Below, in pieces: positions 24,061-32,215 of a DNA stretch of 47,913 bases. Origin of the DNA: Candidatus Firestonebacteria bacterium RIFOXYD2_FULL_39_29. GTDB taxonomy: Bacteria > Oederibacteriota > D2-FULL-39-29. Location: positions 1 through 47,913 of the forward strand of contig MFGV01000021.1 of the NCBI GenBank assembly GCA_001778375.1, in the 5' to 3' direction. Each line of letters starts with the position of its first letter. Position 1 is the stretch's first letter. Below the pieces are notes generated by a model, which was not told the origin of the DNA, made no database searches, and worked only from the letters and a program-made list of their open reading frames with translations. The position numbers were made by a program, and so were the translations under genes.

Positions 24061-24171
24061 CAGGTTGCTGAAAAACTCATTTTTCTGTCATTCTCGCGCT
24101 ATGTCCGCCGATCTTTATGGCGGAAAGGCGGGGATCCAGTTGTATTAAAATTGCTTGCACAATAAGCATTT
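24061..24171. mobile_element. MITE-like element, copy 2, lacking its right half
   Basis: It starts CAGGTTGCTGAAAAACTC directly at the SIMPL stop codon and follows copy 1 up to the word AATAAGCATTT. There the match stops and no right terminal repeat is found. Relative to copy 1 it carries a 26-base insertion (24099-24124) that contains TCCGCC and GGCGGA as inverted arms. Confidence 0.7.
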
Positions 24172-24221
24172 AAGGGGGGTACCATCTGCCTTCCCATTAC
24201 CATTCTGATATGACATATTAC

Positions 24222-24256
24222 TTGACAAGGGCAGTTTATCCTGTTAAAATACCGGC
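24222..24256 (+). promoter_or_regulatory. Consensus promoter giving a leaderless transcript
   Basis: TTGACA (24222-24227) and TAAAAT (24245-24250) are 17 bases apart, close to the ideal. The start site, about seven bases after the -10 box, coincides with the ATG at 24257. No ribosome binding site exists upstream. Confidence 0.7.
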
Positions 24257-25408
24257 ATGAGGAAGATTATCAAACGCATATTCGAGTTAAATCTACCTAA
24301 ATGCAAATCCGCCTATTTATGGGGTCCAAGAAAAGTTGGAAAAACTTATTGGATTAGGCATGAATTAGCAAATCATAAAATAATTGATCTTCTAAAAACA
24401 GATGTATTTGCGGAATATGCAGCCAGGCCTTCTCTTCTAAGAGAAAGATTTATTAATCATAAAGGGCTTATTGTTATAGACGAAATACAGAAAATCCCTT
24501 CTTTGCTTGATGAAATACATTGGCTCATCGAAAATAGTGATGTTTCATTCTTAATGACAGGAAGTAGTGCCCGCAAACTTCGAAGAGAACATGCAAATCT
24601 CCTTGGTGGAAGAGCGTGGCGAAGAACAATGCTTCCTTTATCGTATTTTGAAGTTGAAGGCTTTGATTTAGAAACAGTAATGGTATCCGGATTACTTCCA
24701 CCGCATTATCTTTCTCCAAATCCTTTGGAAGACCTTAGAGCATATATAGCAGATTATTTAAGAGAGGAAATAATAAACGAGGCAAGAATCCAAAATATAC
24801 CGGCTTTTAATGAATTCCTTCGAGTATGCGCCCTTACATCAAGTGAACTTCTTAATTATGTCAATGTCGGCCGTGAATCCGGAATTTCTCATAAAACAGT
24901 CCGCTCATACTTCAACATACTTGAAGATACTTACCTGGGCTATAGAGTTTCGCCCTGGAAAAGCTCTAAAACAAGAAGAATGATACAAACTGAAAAATTC
25001 TATATTTTTGATGTAGGCGTTGCAAATTATCTCGCAAGGCGTAAACCTGTAATAGGCAGCCGCGACTTTGGCAAATCCTTTGAGCACTACATATTCATGG
25101 AATTAAAAGCTTACCAGGCTTATAAAAATCCTGATATGCCTATAACATTCTGGCGCACCAGCTCAGGCTACGAAGTTGATTTCATTCTTGGGGATAAGGA
25201 TATCGCATTAGAGATAAAAGGCTCTAGCAGAATTCATGATGGAGATACACTCGCTCTAAAAGCGCTGCAAGAAGACGGCCCAATTAAACACTCAATTATT
25301 GTTTGTCTTGAAAACGAACCAAGACAGCTCTCCAACAAAATCCAAATTTTTCCTTGGGAATTATTCCTGAAAAAACTCTGGAATAACGATTTTTTTATAG
25401 GGGACTGA
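24257..25408 (+). CDS. AAA-family ATPase with DUF4143 domain
   Basis: These proteins are common in bacteria and archaea, spread horizontally, and have no settled function. The 383-residue product has Walker A GPRKVGKT (23-30), Walker B LIVIDE (71-76), a sensor-like LMTGSSARKLRR, and a C-terminal DUF4143 region with a PD-(D/E)xK-like core, EVDFILGDKDIALEIKGS. Length is normal and the frame is intact. It has its own consensus promoter and appears leaderless. It sits between a truncated MITE-like element and gene debris, which suggests a recent arrival. A weak terminator-like hairpin follows (CGCTA/TAGCG near 25431-25448, then TTTTGTTTTT). Confidence 0.88.
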   Translation: MRKIIKRIFELNLPKCKSAYLWGPRKVGKTYWIRHELANHKIIDLLKTDVFAEYAARPSLLRERFINHKGLIVIDEIQKIPSLLDEIHWLIENSDVSFLMTGSSARKLRREHANLLGGRAWRRTMLPLSYFEVEGFDLETVMVSGLLPPHYLSPNPLEDLRAYIADYLREEIINEARIQNIPAFNEFLRVCALTSSELLNYVNVGRESGISHKTVRSYFNILEDTYLGYRVSPWKSSKTRRMIQTEKFYIFDVGVANYLARRKPVIGSRDFGKSFEHYIFMELKAYQAYKNPDMPITFWRTSSGYEVDFILGDKDIALEIKGSSRIHDGDTLALKALQEDGPIKHSIIVCLENEPRQLSNKIQIFPWELFLKKLWNNDFFIGD

Positions 25409-25558
25409 TACTATGAAAGGGTTACCTCCTATCGCTATTCTAGTAGCGGGCTTTTGTTTTTGCTATCGATACAATTTTACATTAAATTGCATCGTTGAGA
25501 CTTGTTTAAATATTCGATTGAGAAATTTCGAATAATTAATATCATAATAAAGAAGAAA
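25409..25558 (+). other. Spacer with terminator-like hairpin
   Basis: CGCTATTCTAGTAGCG with GGGCTTTTGTTTTT after it (near 25431-25460) can end the ATPase transcript. The rest is AT-rich without a recognisable gene. Confidence 0.4.
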
Positions 25559-25603
25559 ATGAAGAAAAAAAATATAGTAGACTTTACGATGGATGATCAA
25601 TAA
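25559..25603 (+). pseudogene. Possible relic of a LOG-family gene 5' end
   Basis: ATG 25559 opens a 14-codon frame reading MKKKNIVDFTMDDQ and then a stop. The intact LOG gene at 28592 starts MKKKHIQDFTMED. Ten of 13 residues match, and about 29 of 39 bases. This looks like the truncated start of a duplicated gene. It is short enough that chance cannot be excluded. Confidence 0.35.
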
Positions 25604-26072
25604 GGAAATCCTGAATCCAAAAGCTAAAAATGTAGAGCCAATATCCGCCGGAGGCAGAATAAAATTAGAGAATTTAGAATTGGGTAAATATATTGTAGAA
25701 TATTGGGATACGTATAATGGAGAAATAAAGTATAGGCTGCAGAAAAATGTTGAAAAAGACGGTAATATGGAAATTAAGCTGCCTAAAATAGAAAAAGATA
25801 TAGCGTGTAAGATAAAGAATATAAACAAAATTGCTGCAATACCAACTATATATAATAAAGAGGAAGAGCTTTTTGGTCAATCTCAAAATTTAACTGTGAG
25901 CCAGATGGAAGACATAGAAAGAAATCTGAAACTTATAGAGCAATTTCTTTATAATAAAGATTATGGAGTGGCAAAGAACCTGTATAATAAATTAAAAGCA
26001 AAATATCCTGATGCGGATTTTGGTTATGTTAACAAAGTTGTATATAAAAATGTAATGAAAAGGATGAAATAA
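25593..26072 (+). pseudogene. Hypothetical protein or remnant, glycoside-hydrolase-like C-terminal sandwich
   Basis: A 159-residue frame without signal peptide or good ribosome site. Residues 22-65 (LENLELGKYIVEYWDTYNGEI then KLPKIEKDIACKI) resemble the small C-terminal beta-sandwich found after glycoside hydrolase catalytic domains, usually GxYxVEWWDTYxGE. The catalytic part is absent. The rest (about 85-159) is a Lys/Asn/Tyr-rich helical region of unknown kind. The frame is closed by a stop at 25578 just upstream, so it is best read as a fragment. It could also be a small expressed protein; nothing here decides this. Confidence 0.4.
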
Positions 26073-26145
26073 ATAAATAGTTCTTTGATTCTTAATATAA
26101 ATTTGGTAGCATACTTGTAACATAATATAATACAGGAGGCGGCAG

Positions 26146-28551
26146 ATGAATAGAAAAACGGTAATTTTAGGGAGTATTGTTGCGGCAATATTGTTTGCTG
26201 AGTTGTGGATTGAGGATAATCACTATGCCTTTGCTGCACCTGCAAAGGAAGCGTCTGCGTCAAAAGCCAAGTTGATTGGAGAACCTAAAGTCGCCAAATC
26301 TGCCATTGGATATACTATTTCGTTTACTGTTTCTAATCCGTGTGATGTAACTGTAAGGATAACTAAATCAGGGGAAGCGGTAAGACACTTGGCAAGCGGT
26401 ATGGTGGGATTAAAAAAAGCGGTACAGCCTTTTTCGGCAGGTTCATTGTCTCAGAGTATAACCTGGAACGGGCAGGATGACAGCGGCAAAGAAATAGAAG
26501 TGAGTAATGACTGCAAGGTTCTAATCGCGGTAGGCGTAAACGCAAAATTCGATAAGTTTATTTTAGGGGAGCGTGACGGCTACAAATCCTGGAGATCTGA
26601 TGCACTTACTATAGTAAAAGGAAACGGCGACGAATATCTTGTTACTCAATCAGGCGGGGTTCATCTAAATACCACAAGAGTATTTGACAGCAAAGGCAAA
26701 TTCGTTAGGATGGTATGGCCTCCGAGCATTAACAAATCTAAGGAAAAATTACAAAGATTTATAACTGATTCTTCAATAGGAATGGATAATTGGGACGGTT
26801 CCCGGGTTCCTACATGTGTTAATCATAATTCGACATATTATGCCGGGACATCTCACCCTGCAACAGTTGCTCCCGATGGAAGCGTAATAGGCATTCATAA
26901 TTGGTGTTCCGATTATCTGGGATTATGGATGGTTGATCCCGACGGATTTATATGCAAGTGGGTTTGGCGTCCTCCCTGGCAGCCGGCTATTGAAAATACC
27001 TTTACGAAGAATCTTTGGAAATTTGCTTTTGATAAAGAAGGGAATGTTATTTTTGCGGACGGATTTCATCATGTTGTGGGATATTTTAAGATAGGAGATA
27101 TGAGTCCGATAAATTCATTTGTTTATTCCGGAAAGGAAAAGCTTTCTTCCCCCCGTAATTATATAGGGGAAGTAAGTTTTAACAGTTATGCGGCGCATGT
27201 AAAGAGAAGACACAAACTGGAAGATAAACCGGTTTTAGACGATGAGAGTCACTTTTCAGGGCCTAATGATGTGGCTGTAGATAAAGACGACAATATACTT
27301 GTGCTTGACGGGGATAAGGTTAAAGTTTACAAAAAGGACGGATCGTTTATTAAAACAGCGGAAAAAACCGCGTTTCCCGATAAGTCATTCAAGGTTCCTC
27401 CGCCGATTCTGGATGCCGGTAAGAACCCCCGCGCATTTGTATTCCCCGGATTTCTAAAGGTCGATTCAAAAGGTCAGCTATATTTGGGATATACAAGAAG
27501 CGATATTGACGGAAAAGAGTTTAAAGAATTTAACATGTCGGGTTTTAGCGGTTTTTACGGGTATTCCGCTATTGATTCCGAAAACAACTGGTATTTGCCG
27601 GTTATGTATAAAAAAACTGTTCAAATCTGGAAAGTTTCTCCGAAAGGTGAACGTTTAAAGTTCGGGACAAAAGATGCTATTAATCTGGAATATAGCGATG
27701 CCGAACCGTTTAGCGGCATTAAAGGTCTTTTTGTCGCAAAAAACTCTGATATTTATGTTGTTTCCGAGACGGATAAATGGAAAGTTACCCGTGATGTTAC
27801 AAAAATATTAAATTTTGGGGATCTTGTTACAAGAGGTGAGAAGATCTGCCAAACAAAAGTAGATATTTATGGTGCTGACGGTTCATTAAAGAAAAAAGGC
27901 GCAGTTAAAAGCGTCGGCATAAATGATGTTGCGGTTGACAAAGAAGGAAATATTTATGTTATCGACGGAACTATGTGGCATGGCGCTCAGATGACAACTG
28001 CTTCCCAGGGAGGTTCGCCCGGCGGAAAGAAAGCGTGGCCGATGCCGTATCTTACTCCGGAAGAAACAAAGCTTGATTTAAAGAAGGAATGGCCTAAAAT
28101 ATTTACGCTTTTTGGGCGTCTTTTAAAATTCTCCCCGGAAGGGGGAGTTTTGGACAGTGTTGACGGAAAACCGCAAATTTGGAATCATGCGGGGGTTTCG
28201 GGTGTATCTCCCTGGAATTGCGGAGGCGAATGTCCGGCTGCACAAATTTGTCTTGATTCTGATGAGCGGCTTTGGGTCCCGGATGCGTATATGTATCAGA
28301 TAAAAGCGGTTGATAAAGCAGGGAATCTTATTTTACGTGTCGGCAATTACGGAAATGAAGACTGTAATGGCGGCGGCGGCGATAAAATTCTTGAAGGTAC
28401 AAAAGTGATTATTGATCCGGAGATTCCTTTAGCAAGACCTTCCGGAATAGCTGTTTACAAAGATTATCTTTTTATTTCCGATATGTATGCTCACAGGGTT
28501 ATGCGGTGTAAATTAGAATATAATGACAAGAAGGAAGTAGCTGTTCCGTGA
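26146..28551 (+). CDS. Large secreted NHL-repeat/beta-propeller protein with FlgD-like domain
   Basis: Function unknown; probably extracellular or periplasmic. The 801-residue product has a signal peptide (1-31, ending HYAFAAPA), a FlgD-type Ig-like domain (about 55-130) with the signature SITWNGQDDSGKEIEVSNDCKV broken only by family variation, and then a long propeller-like region. NHL-type turns are clear in GPNDVAVDKDDNILVLDGDKV, VGINDVAVDKEGNIYVIDG and RPSGIAVYKDYLFISDMYAHRV. A Cys pair occurs in CGGECPAAQIC; no haem motif is present. AGGAGGCGGC lies just before the ATG. TATAAT (26126-26131) with TTGGTA 17 bases upstream is a promoter candidate, but its start site would fall in the ribosome binding site, so the real promoter may lie further up. 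Confidence 0.75.
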   Translation: MNRKTVILGSIVAAILFAELWIEDNHYAFAAPAKEASASKAKLIGEPKVAKSAIGYTISFTVSNPCDVTVRITKSGEAVRHLASGMVGLKKAVQPFSAGSLSQSITWNGQDDSGKEIEVSNDCKVLIAVGVNAKFDKFILGERDGYKSWRSDALTIVKGNGDEYLVTQSGGVHLNTTRVFDSKGKFVRMVWPPSINKSKEKLQRFITDSSIGMDNWDGSRVPTCVNHNSTYYAGTSHPATVAPDGSVIGIHNWCSDYLGLWMVDPDGFICKWVWRPPWQPAIENTFTKNLWKFAFDKEGNVIFADGFHHVVGYFKIGDMSPINSFVYSGKEKLSSPRNYIGEVSFNSYAAHVKRRHKLEDKPVLDDESHFSGPNDVAVDKDDNILVLDGDKVKVYKKDGSFIKTAEKTAFPDKSFKVPPPILDAGKNPRAFVFPGFLKVDSKGQLYLGYTRSDIDGKEFKEFNMSGFSGFYGYSAIDSENNWYLPVMYKKTVQIWKVSPKGERLKFGTKDAINLEYSDAEPFSGIKGLFVAKNSDIYVVSETDKWKVTRDVTKILNFGDLVTRGEKICQTKVDIYGADGSLKKKGAVKSVGINDVAVDKEGNIYVIDGTMWHGAQMTTASQGGSPGGKKAWPMPYLTPEETKLDLKKEWPKIFTLFGRLLKFSPEGGVLDSVDGKPQIWNHAGVSGVSPWNCGGECPAAQICLDSDERLWVPDAYMYQIKAVDKAGNLILRVGNYGNEDCNGGGGDKILEGTKVIIDPEIPLARPSGIAVYKDYLFISDMYAHRVMRCKLEYNDKKEVAVP

Positions 28552-28591
28552 GAAATAAGGGGCAGAGCCGATTGTTTTTTAAGGAGAAAAA

Positions 28592-29287
28592 ATGAAAAAG
28601 AAGCATATACAAGATTTCACTATGGAAGATAATTGGAGAATGTTCCGGATCATGTCGGAGTTTGTTGAGGGTTTTGATGAAATGGCAAAAGTTGTCCCCG
28701 CGGTTTCTATATTCGGATCTGCGAGGGAAAAACCCGGGGAGAAATATTATAAGATAGCCGAAGAAATTGCCGGAAAACTTGTTAAAAAAGGATTTTCAGT
28801 TATTACGGGCGGCGGCGGCGGTCTTATGGAGGCGGGAAACAAAGGCGCCTTCGAGGCCGGAGGCAAATCCATCGGGCTTAATATCGAATTGCCGCATGAA
28901 CAAAAACCGAATCCTTATGTTACCAAATCCATGCAATTCCGTTATTTTTTTGCGAGAAAGGTTATGTTTGTGAAATATGCGACAGCCTTCATTATTATGC
29001 CCGGCGGGTTTGGGACTATGGATGAACTCTTTGAGTCTATTACTCTTATCCAAACCAAAAAAATAAACGAATTTCCTGTGATTCTTGTCGGGACAGAATA
29101 CTGGAAAGGCTTATTGGAATGGTTAAAGAAAGAGATGGTGGGAAGAGGCTATATTGATGCTTCCGATATGGATATGTTTATTTCTGCGGATACCGCAGAA
29201 GAAGCCGTCTCGCATGTAATTAAATACTGTAGAGTAAATAAAATAGGACATAAGTACAAAGATAAAGAGCAAAAAATATTGAGATAG
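28592..29287 (+). CDS. LOG-family Rossmann-fold protein (TIGR00730-type)
   Basis: LOG-family proteins hydrolyse nucleoside 5'-monophosphates to base and ribose 5-phosphate, as in cytokinin activation; bacterial members also include nucleotide-salvage and (p)ppGpp-binding enzymes. The 231-residue protein has the signature PGGFGTMDELFE and the glycine-rich loop TGGGGGLMEAGNKGA. The N-terminal DFTMEDNWRMFRIMSEFVEGF is typical of the longer subgroup. AAGGAG precedes ATG 28592. A truncated copy of its 5' end may lie at 25559. Confidence 0.9.
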   Translation: MKKKHIQDFTMEDNWRMFRIMSEFVEGFDEMAKVVPAVSIFGSAREKPGEKYYKIAEEIAGKLVKKGFSVITGGGGGLMEAGNKGAFEAGGKSIGLNIELPHEQKPNPYVTKSMQFRYFFARKVMFVKYATAFIIMPGGFGTMDELFESITLIQTKKINEFPVILVGTEYWKGLLEWLKKEMVGRGYIDASDMDMFISADTAEEAVSHVIKYCRVNKIGHKYKDKEQKILR

Positions 29288-29331
29288 TATTTGAAACAGC
29301 ACTTTCTTGCGTGCCTAAGGGTTTCGGGCTA

Positions 29332-29361
29332 TTGCCACAAGCCTCCTTATTATGCTACAAT
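29332..29361 (+). promoter_or_regulatory. Promoter for a probably leaderless TPR gene transcript
   Basis: TTGCCA (29332-29337) and TACAAT (29356-29361) are 18 bases apart. The start site would be at 29368-29369, on the ATG. No ribosome binding site is present before the start. Confidence 0.5.
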
Positions 29362-29368
29362 TAACACA

Positions 29369-32215
29369 ATGTTAAAGAAAATTCTTATAGTAATACTCTT
29401 AGCGGCTTCCATGTCCGGCGTTGAAGAAGCTTCCGGCATGTACAGGTTTGCTTACGGGCTTTTTAAGGACAAAAACTATCAGCTTGCCATAGAGCAGTTC
29501 CAAAAAATCAGCTCCTTATATCCTTCCGCAAAAGAAGCAGCAGATTCCGCTTATATGACTGCGGAATGTTATTTTAATCTGGGTTCTTACGAACAGGCGA
29601 TTAAGGAGTATAACAATGTCCTTGATAGGCATTCTACGCTGGAATACAGGGATTCTGTAGCTTATCGTATAGGTGAAAGTTTTTTTGCGTTAAAAAAATA
29701 TGAAGAAGCTCTTGACGCTTTTAAAAAAATAATTCCCGGAAGTTATCTTTATCCGGATTCTTTATATTGGACGGGGGAGTGTTACTTTAATCTCGAAAAG
29801 CTTGAGGATGCGGTAGTTCTTTATGAAAAAGTAGTAAAAGATTATCCCGAATTTACCCACGCTGATTTTGCCTATTACTCCATGGGTTGGTGCTATTATC
29901 GCCTCGGAAAATATCAGACGGCGGCAGTTAACTTTGCGAAGATCTCTCTTAAAACTGTTAATAGCCCGCTTACGGAGACTTCGCTTTTCTGGAAGGGAGA
30001 AGCTTTATTTCTGGGAGGATCTTTTGACCAGTCAATAATCGCCTTTGAGGAGTTCTTAAAGAAAAATCCGGCGCACAAAAATTCTGACGCGGCGTCTTAC
30101 CGGGTTGGCGAGTGTTTTTATAAACTGAAAGATTATAAATCTGCAGTCAGTGCTTTTGAGCTGTTTTTAAAGATATATCCCGAGAGCGCGTTGAAGAATG
30201 AAGTCAGATACTGGCTTTCCGTATCTTTTGTCAATCTTGGCAAGTTTGACTATGCTTTAAAATCGCTTAAGGATATTACGGCAGGGAAGGATGTCCCCTC
30301 CGAACTTGCCCACAGGGCGAAGTATGCGCTCGGGTGGTGTTTCTTTAAACAGAAACGTAATTGGGAAGCGATAGAAGAGTTGAAGGATATTACGGATAGT
30401 GCGGATGCGCCGAAGGCGTTGAAACCTTATGCTCTGTATCTTTCTGGTAATTGTTTTTACAGTCTGGGCCGCCTTATGGATGCAAAGGTTCAATATTATA
30501 AAATATATAATGAATATCCAAAAAGTGAATTAGCCGACGATGGTCTGTATTGGGTTGGTTGGTGTGATTATAAATTAATGTATTATGACTACGCTAAAAC
30601 ACATTTTTCCAACTTGCTTACTCAGTTTCCGGATAGTACCTGGGTTTCAGAATCGCATTTTCGTCTCGGAGAAACATTCTTTGCGAAAAAGGAATATGAA
30701 GCTGCGATTACTGCCTATAAGGATGTTATTTCCGATTATAAAGATCCCCGGCTTACGATTGTCTCCCAGCTTGGAATAGCCTGGTGTTACTTCCAGCTTA
30801 AGAAATTTACGAGTTCTTTGAGTGAGTTTACCAGGGTCTCAGAGCTGGATAAGAATGAAGATTTTATCGGAGAAATAAGCTATATGAGCGGAAGCTGTCT
30901 TTATAATCTCAAAGATTATATTTCCGCCTTAAAGTCTTACCGGAAAGTAATCGAAAAATCCAGGGATCCCGAAGAAACAGCTAAAGCCAAATATCAGGCA
31001 GGCTGGTGTCTTTATAACGGGAATGATTTTGAAGGTGCAGTTTCTTTCTGGTCAACTTTGAATACCGCAGAAAGTGCTTATTGGACGGGCTTTGCTAATT
31101 TTAGAAGAAATGAATTTGACAAAGCAATTCTTAGTTTTTCCAGGATAGAAAAAGAGCATTCAAACAGTGCTTTTGTTCCGGATGCAATGCTGAAGATCGC
31201 AGACTCTTACTATAATATGAATAACTATGACACCGCGGTTAACTACTATCAGAAGGTAATAGACAAATACAGCGACACGAAATATGAGAGAGATGCTCTT
31301 TACGGTCTTTCCTGGACGTATTCCCGACTTGGGAAGGTGAGCGAAGCTGCTGAAATATCAAAAAAGTTCCTTAGGAAATTTCCCAAGGAAGAATTCTCCG
31401 CCGAGGTTCAATTTAAACTCGGAGAGTATTATTTTAGCGAAAAAAATTATAAACAAGCGGTGGAAGAGTATGAAAAGTTCATAAGCGAGTTCCCGACTTC
31501 AAATATGGTGGACCAGGCGTTATTTAGCAGAGCTGAAGCTTTTCTTAATCAAAAAGATAATGGAAGAGCTGTTGAAAGTTTCCGGGTGCTTATTTCGAGG
31601 CACAGCACATCTTCATTGGCACCCAAGGCGCAATTCAGGATCGCGAGTATTTACTTTTCTCTCGAGAGGTACGCCGATGCGGCCAATGAGTATCTGGATG
31701 TTTTAGAAAAGTACCCAAAAAGCGAATTTGCTCCTTCTGCCGCTTATAATACGGGTCTTGTTTATAAAAAACTTAAAAAGATTGACGAAGCAATTAAACA
31801 GTATAAAGTAGTATTGGACAACTATCCAAAGAGCGAGCTTGCGAAGGATGCGGCGATGGAAGCCGGGGCGTTATATGAGGGGAAAAAAGATTACGCAAAT
31901 GCGGCATTATCTTACGCCTGGCTGGTTAAAAATGTTCCGGAGAAGGCTCAGGAGGCTCAATACTGGACGGGTAATACTTATTACGCCTCGGGTGATTATG
32001 AAAATGCGGCGAAAGAATATATGAAAGTGGTTGAAATAGAAAAGGTGACGGATGTTTGGAAAATTACGGCAAAAGCAAGAGCGGCTGAGTGTTATGAGCG
32101 TCTTGCAAAATATGAGGATGCAAGAAAACTTTATTCTGAAATTATAAAAGACAGTGTAAATCCTGACTGGAAAAAATCCGCTGAAAAGCGCCTGAAAGAT
32201 CTGGAGGGTAAATGA
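29369..32215 (+). CDS. Large periplasmic tetratricopeptide-repeat protein
   Basis: A 948-residue protein made almost wholly of TPR units of the YbgF/BamD kind, probably a periplasmic scaffold. After a signal peptide (1-22) come more than 20 units with the recurring YxxGxxYFxxxxYxxAIxxYxxVIxxYPxS pattern, for example YPKSEFAPSAAYNTGLVYKK and KIDEAIKQYKVVLDNYPKSE. ATG 29369 is chosen because it begins the signal peptide and follows a promoter, although the frame is open back to 29291. It overlaps the barrel protein gene by four bases, so the two are co-translated and probably work together, for example at an outer-membrane port. Confidence 0.82.
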   Translation: MLKKILIVILLAASMSGVEEASGMYRFAYGLFKDKNYQLAIEQFQKISSLYPSAKEAADSAYMTAECYFNLGSYEQAIKEYNNVLDRHSTLEYRDSVAYRIGESFFALKKYEEALDAFKKIIPGSYLYPDSLYWTGECYFNLEKLEDAVVLYEKVVKDYPEFTHADFAYYSMGWCYYRLGKYQTAAVNFAKISLKTVNSPLTETSLFWKGEALFLGGSFDQSIIAFEEFLKKNPAHKNSDAASYRVGECFYKLKDYKSAVSAFELFLKIYPESALKNEVRYWLSVSFVNLGKFDYALKSLKDITAGKDVPSELAHRAKYALGWCFFKQKRNWEAIEELKDITDSADAPKALKPYALYLSGNCFYSLGRLMDAKVQYYKIYNEYPKSELADDGLYWVGWCDYKLMYYDYAKTHFSNLLTQFPDSTWVSESHFRLGETFFAKKEYEAAITAYKDVISDYKDPRLTIVSQLGIAWCYFQLKKFTSSLSEFTRVSELDKNEDFIGEISYMSGSCLYNLKDYISALKSYRKVIEKSRDPEETAKAKYQAGWCLYNGNDFEGAVSFWSTLNTAESAYWTGFANFRRNEFDKAILSFSRIEKEHSNSAFVPDAMLKIADSYYNMNNYDTAVNYYQKVIDKYSDTKYERDALYGLSWTYSRLGKVSEAAEISKKFLRKFPKEEFSAEVQFKLGEYYFSEKNYKQAVEEYEKFISEFPTSNMVDQALFSRAEAFLNQKDNGRAVESFRVLISRHSTSSLAPKAQFRIASIYFSLERYADAANEYLDVLEKYPKSEFAPSAAYNTGLVYKKLKKIDEAIKQYKVVLDNYPKSELAKDAAMEAGALYEGKKDYANAALSYAWLVKNVPEKAQEAQYWTGNTYYASGDYENAAKEYMKVVEIEKVTDVWKITAKARAAECYERLAKYEDARKLYSEIIKDSVNPDWKKSAEKRLKDLEGK

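Noticed and set aside
28180-28260. Haem-binding motif in the NHL-repeat protein (CGGECPAAQIC)
   Set aside because: No CxxCH is present; the cysteines do not match a cytochrome c site.
28552-28591. AATAAGGGGCAGAGCCGATTG as another copy of the aroB-type palindrome
   Set aside because: It resembles only half of the AGGGACAGCGACC core and has no partner arm.
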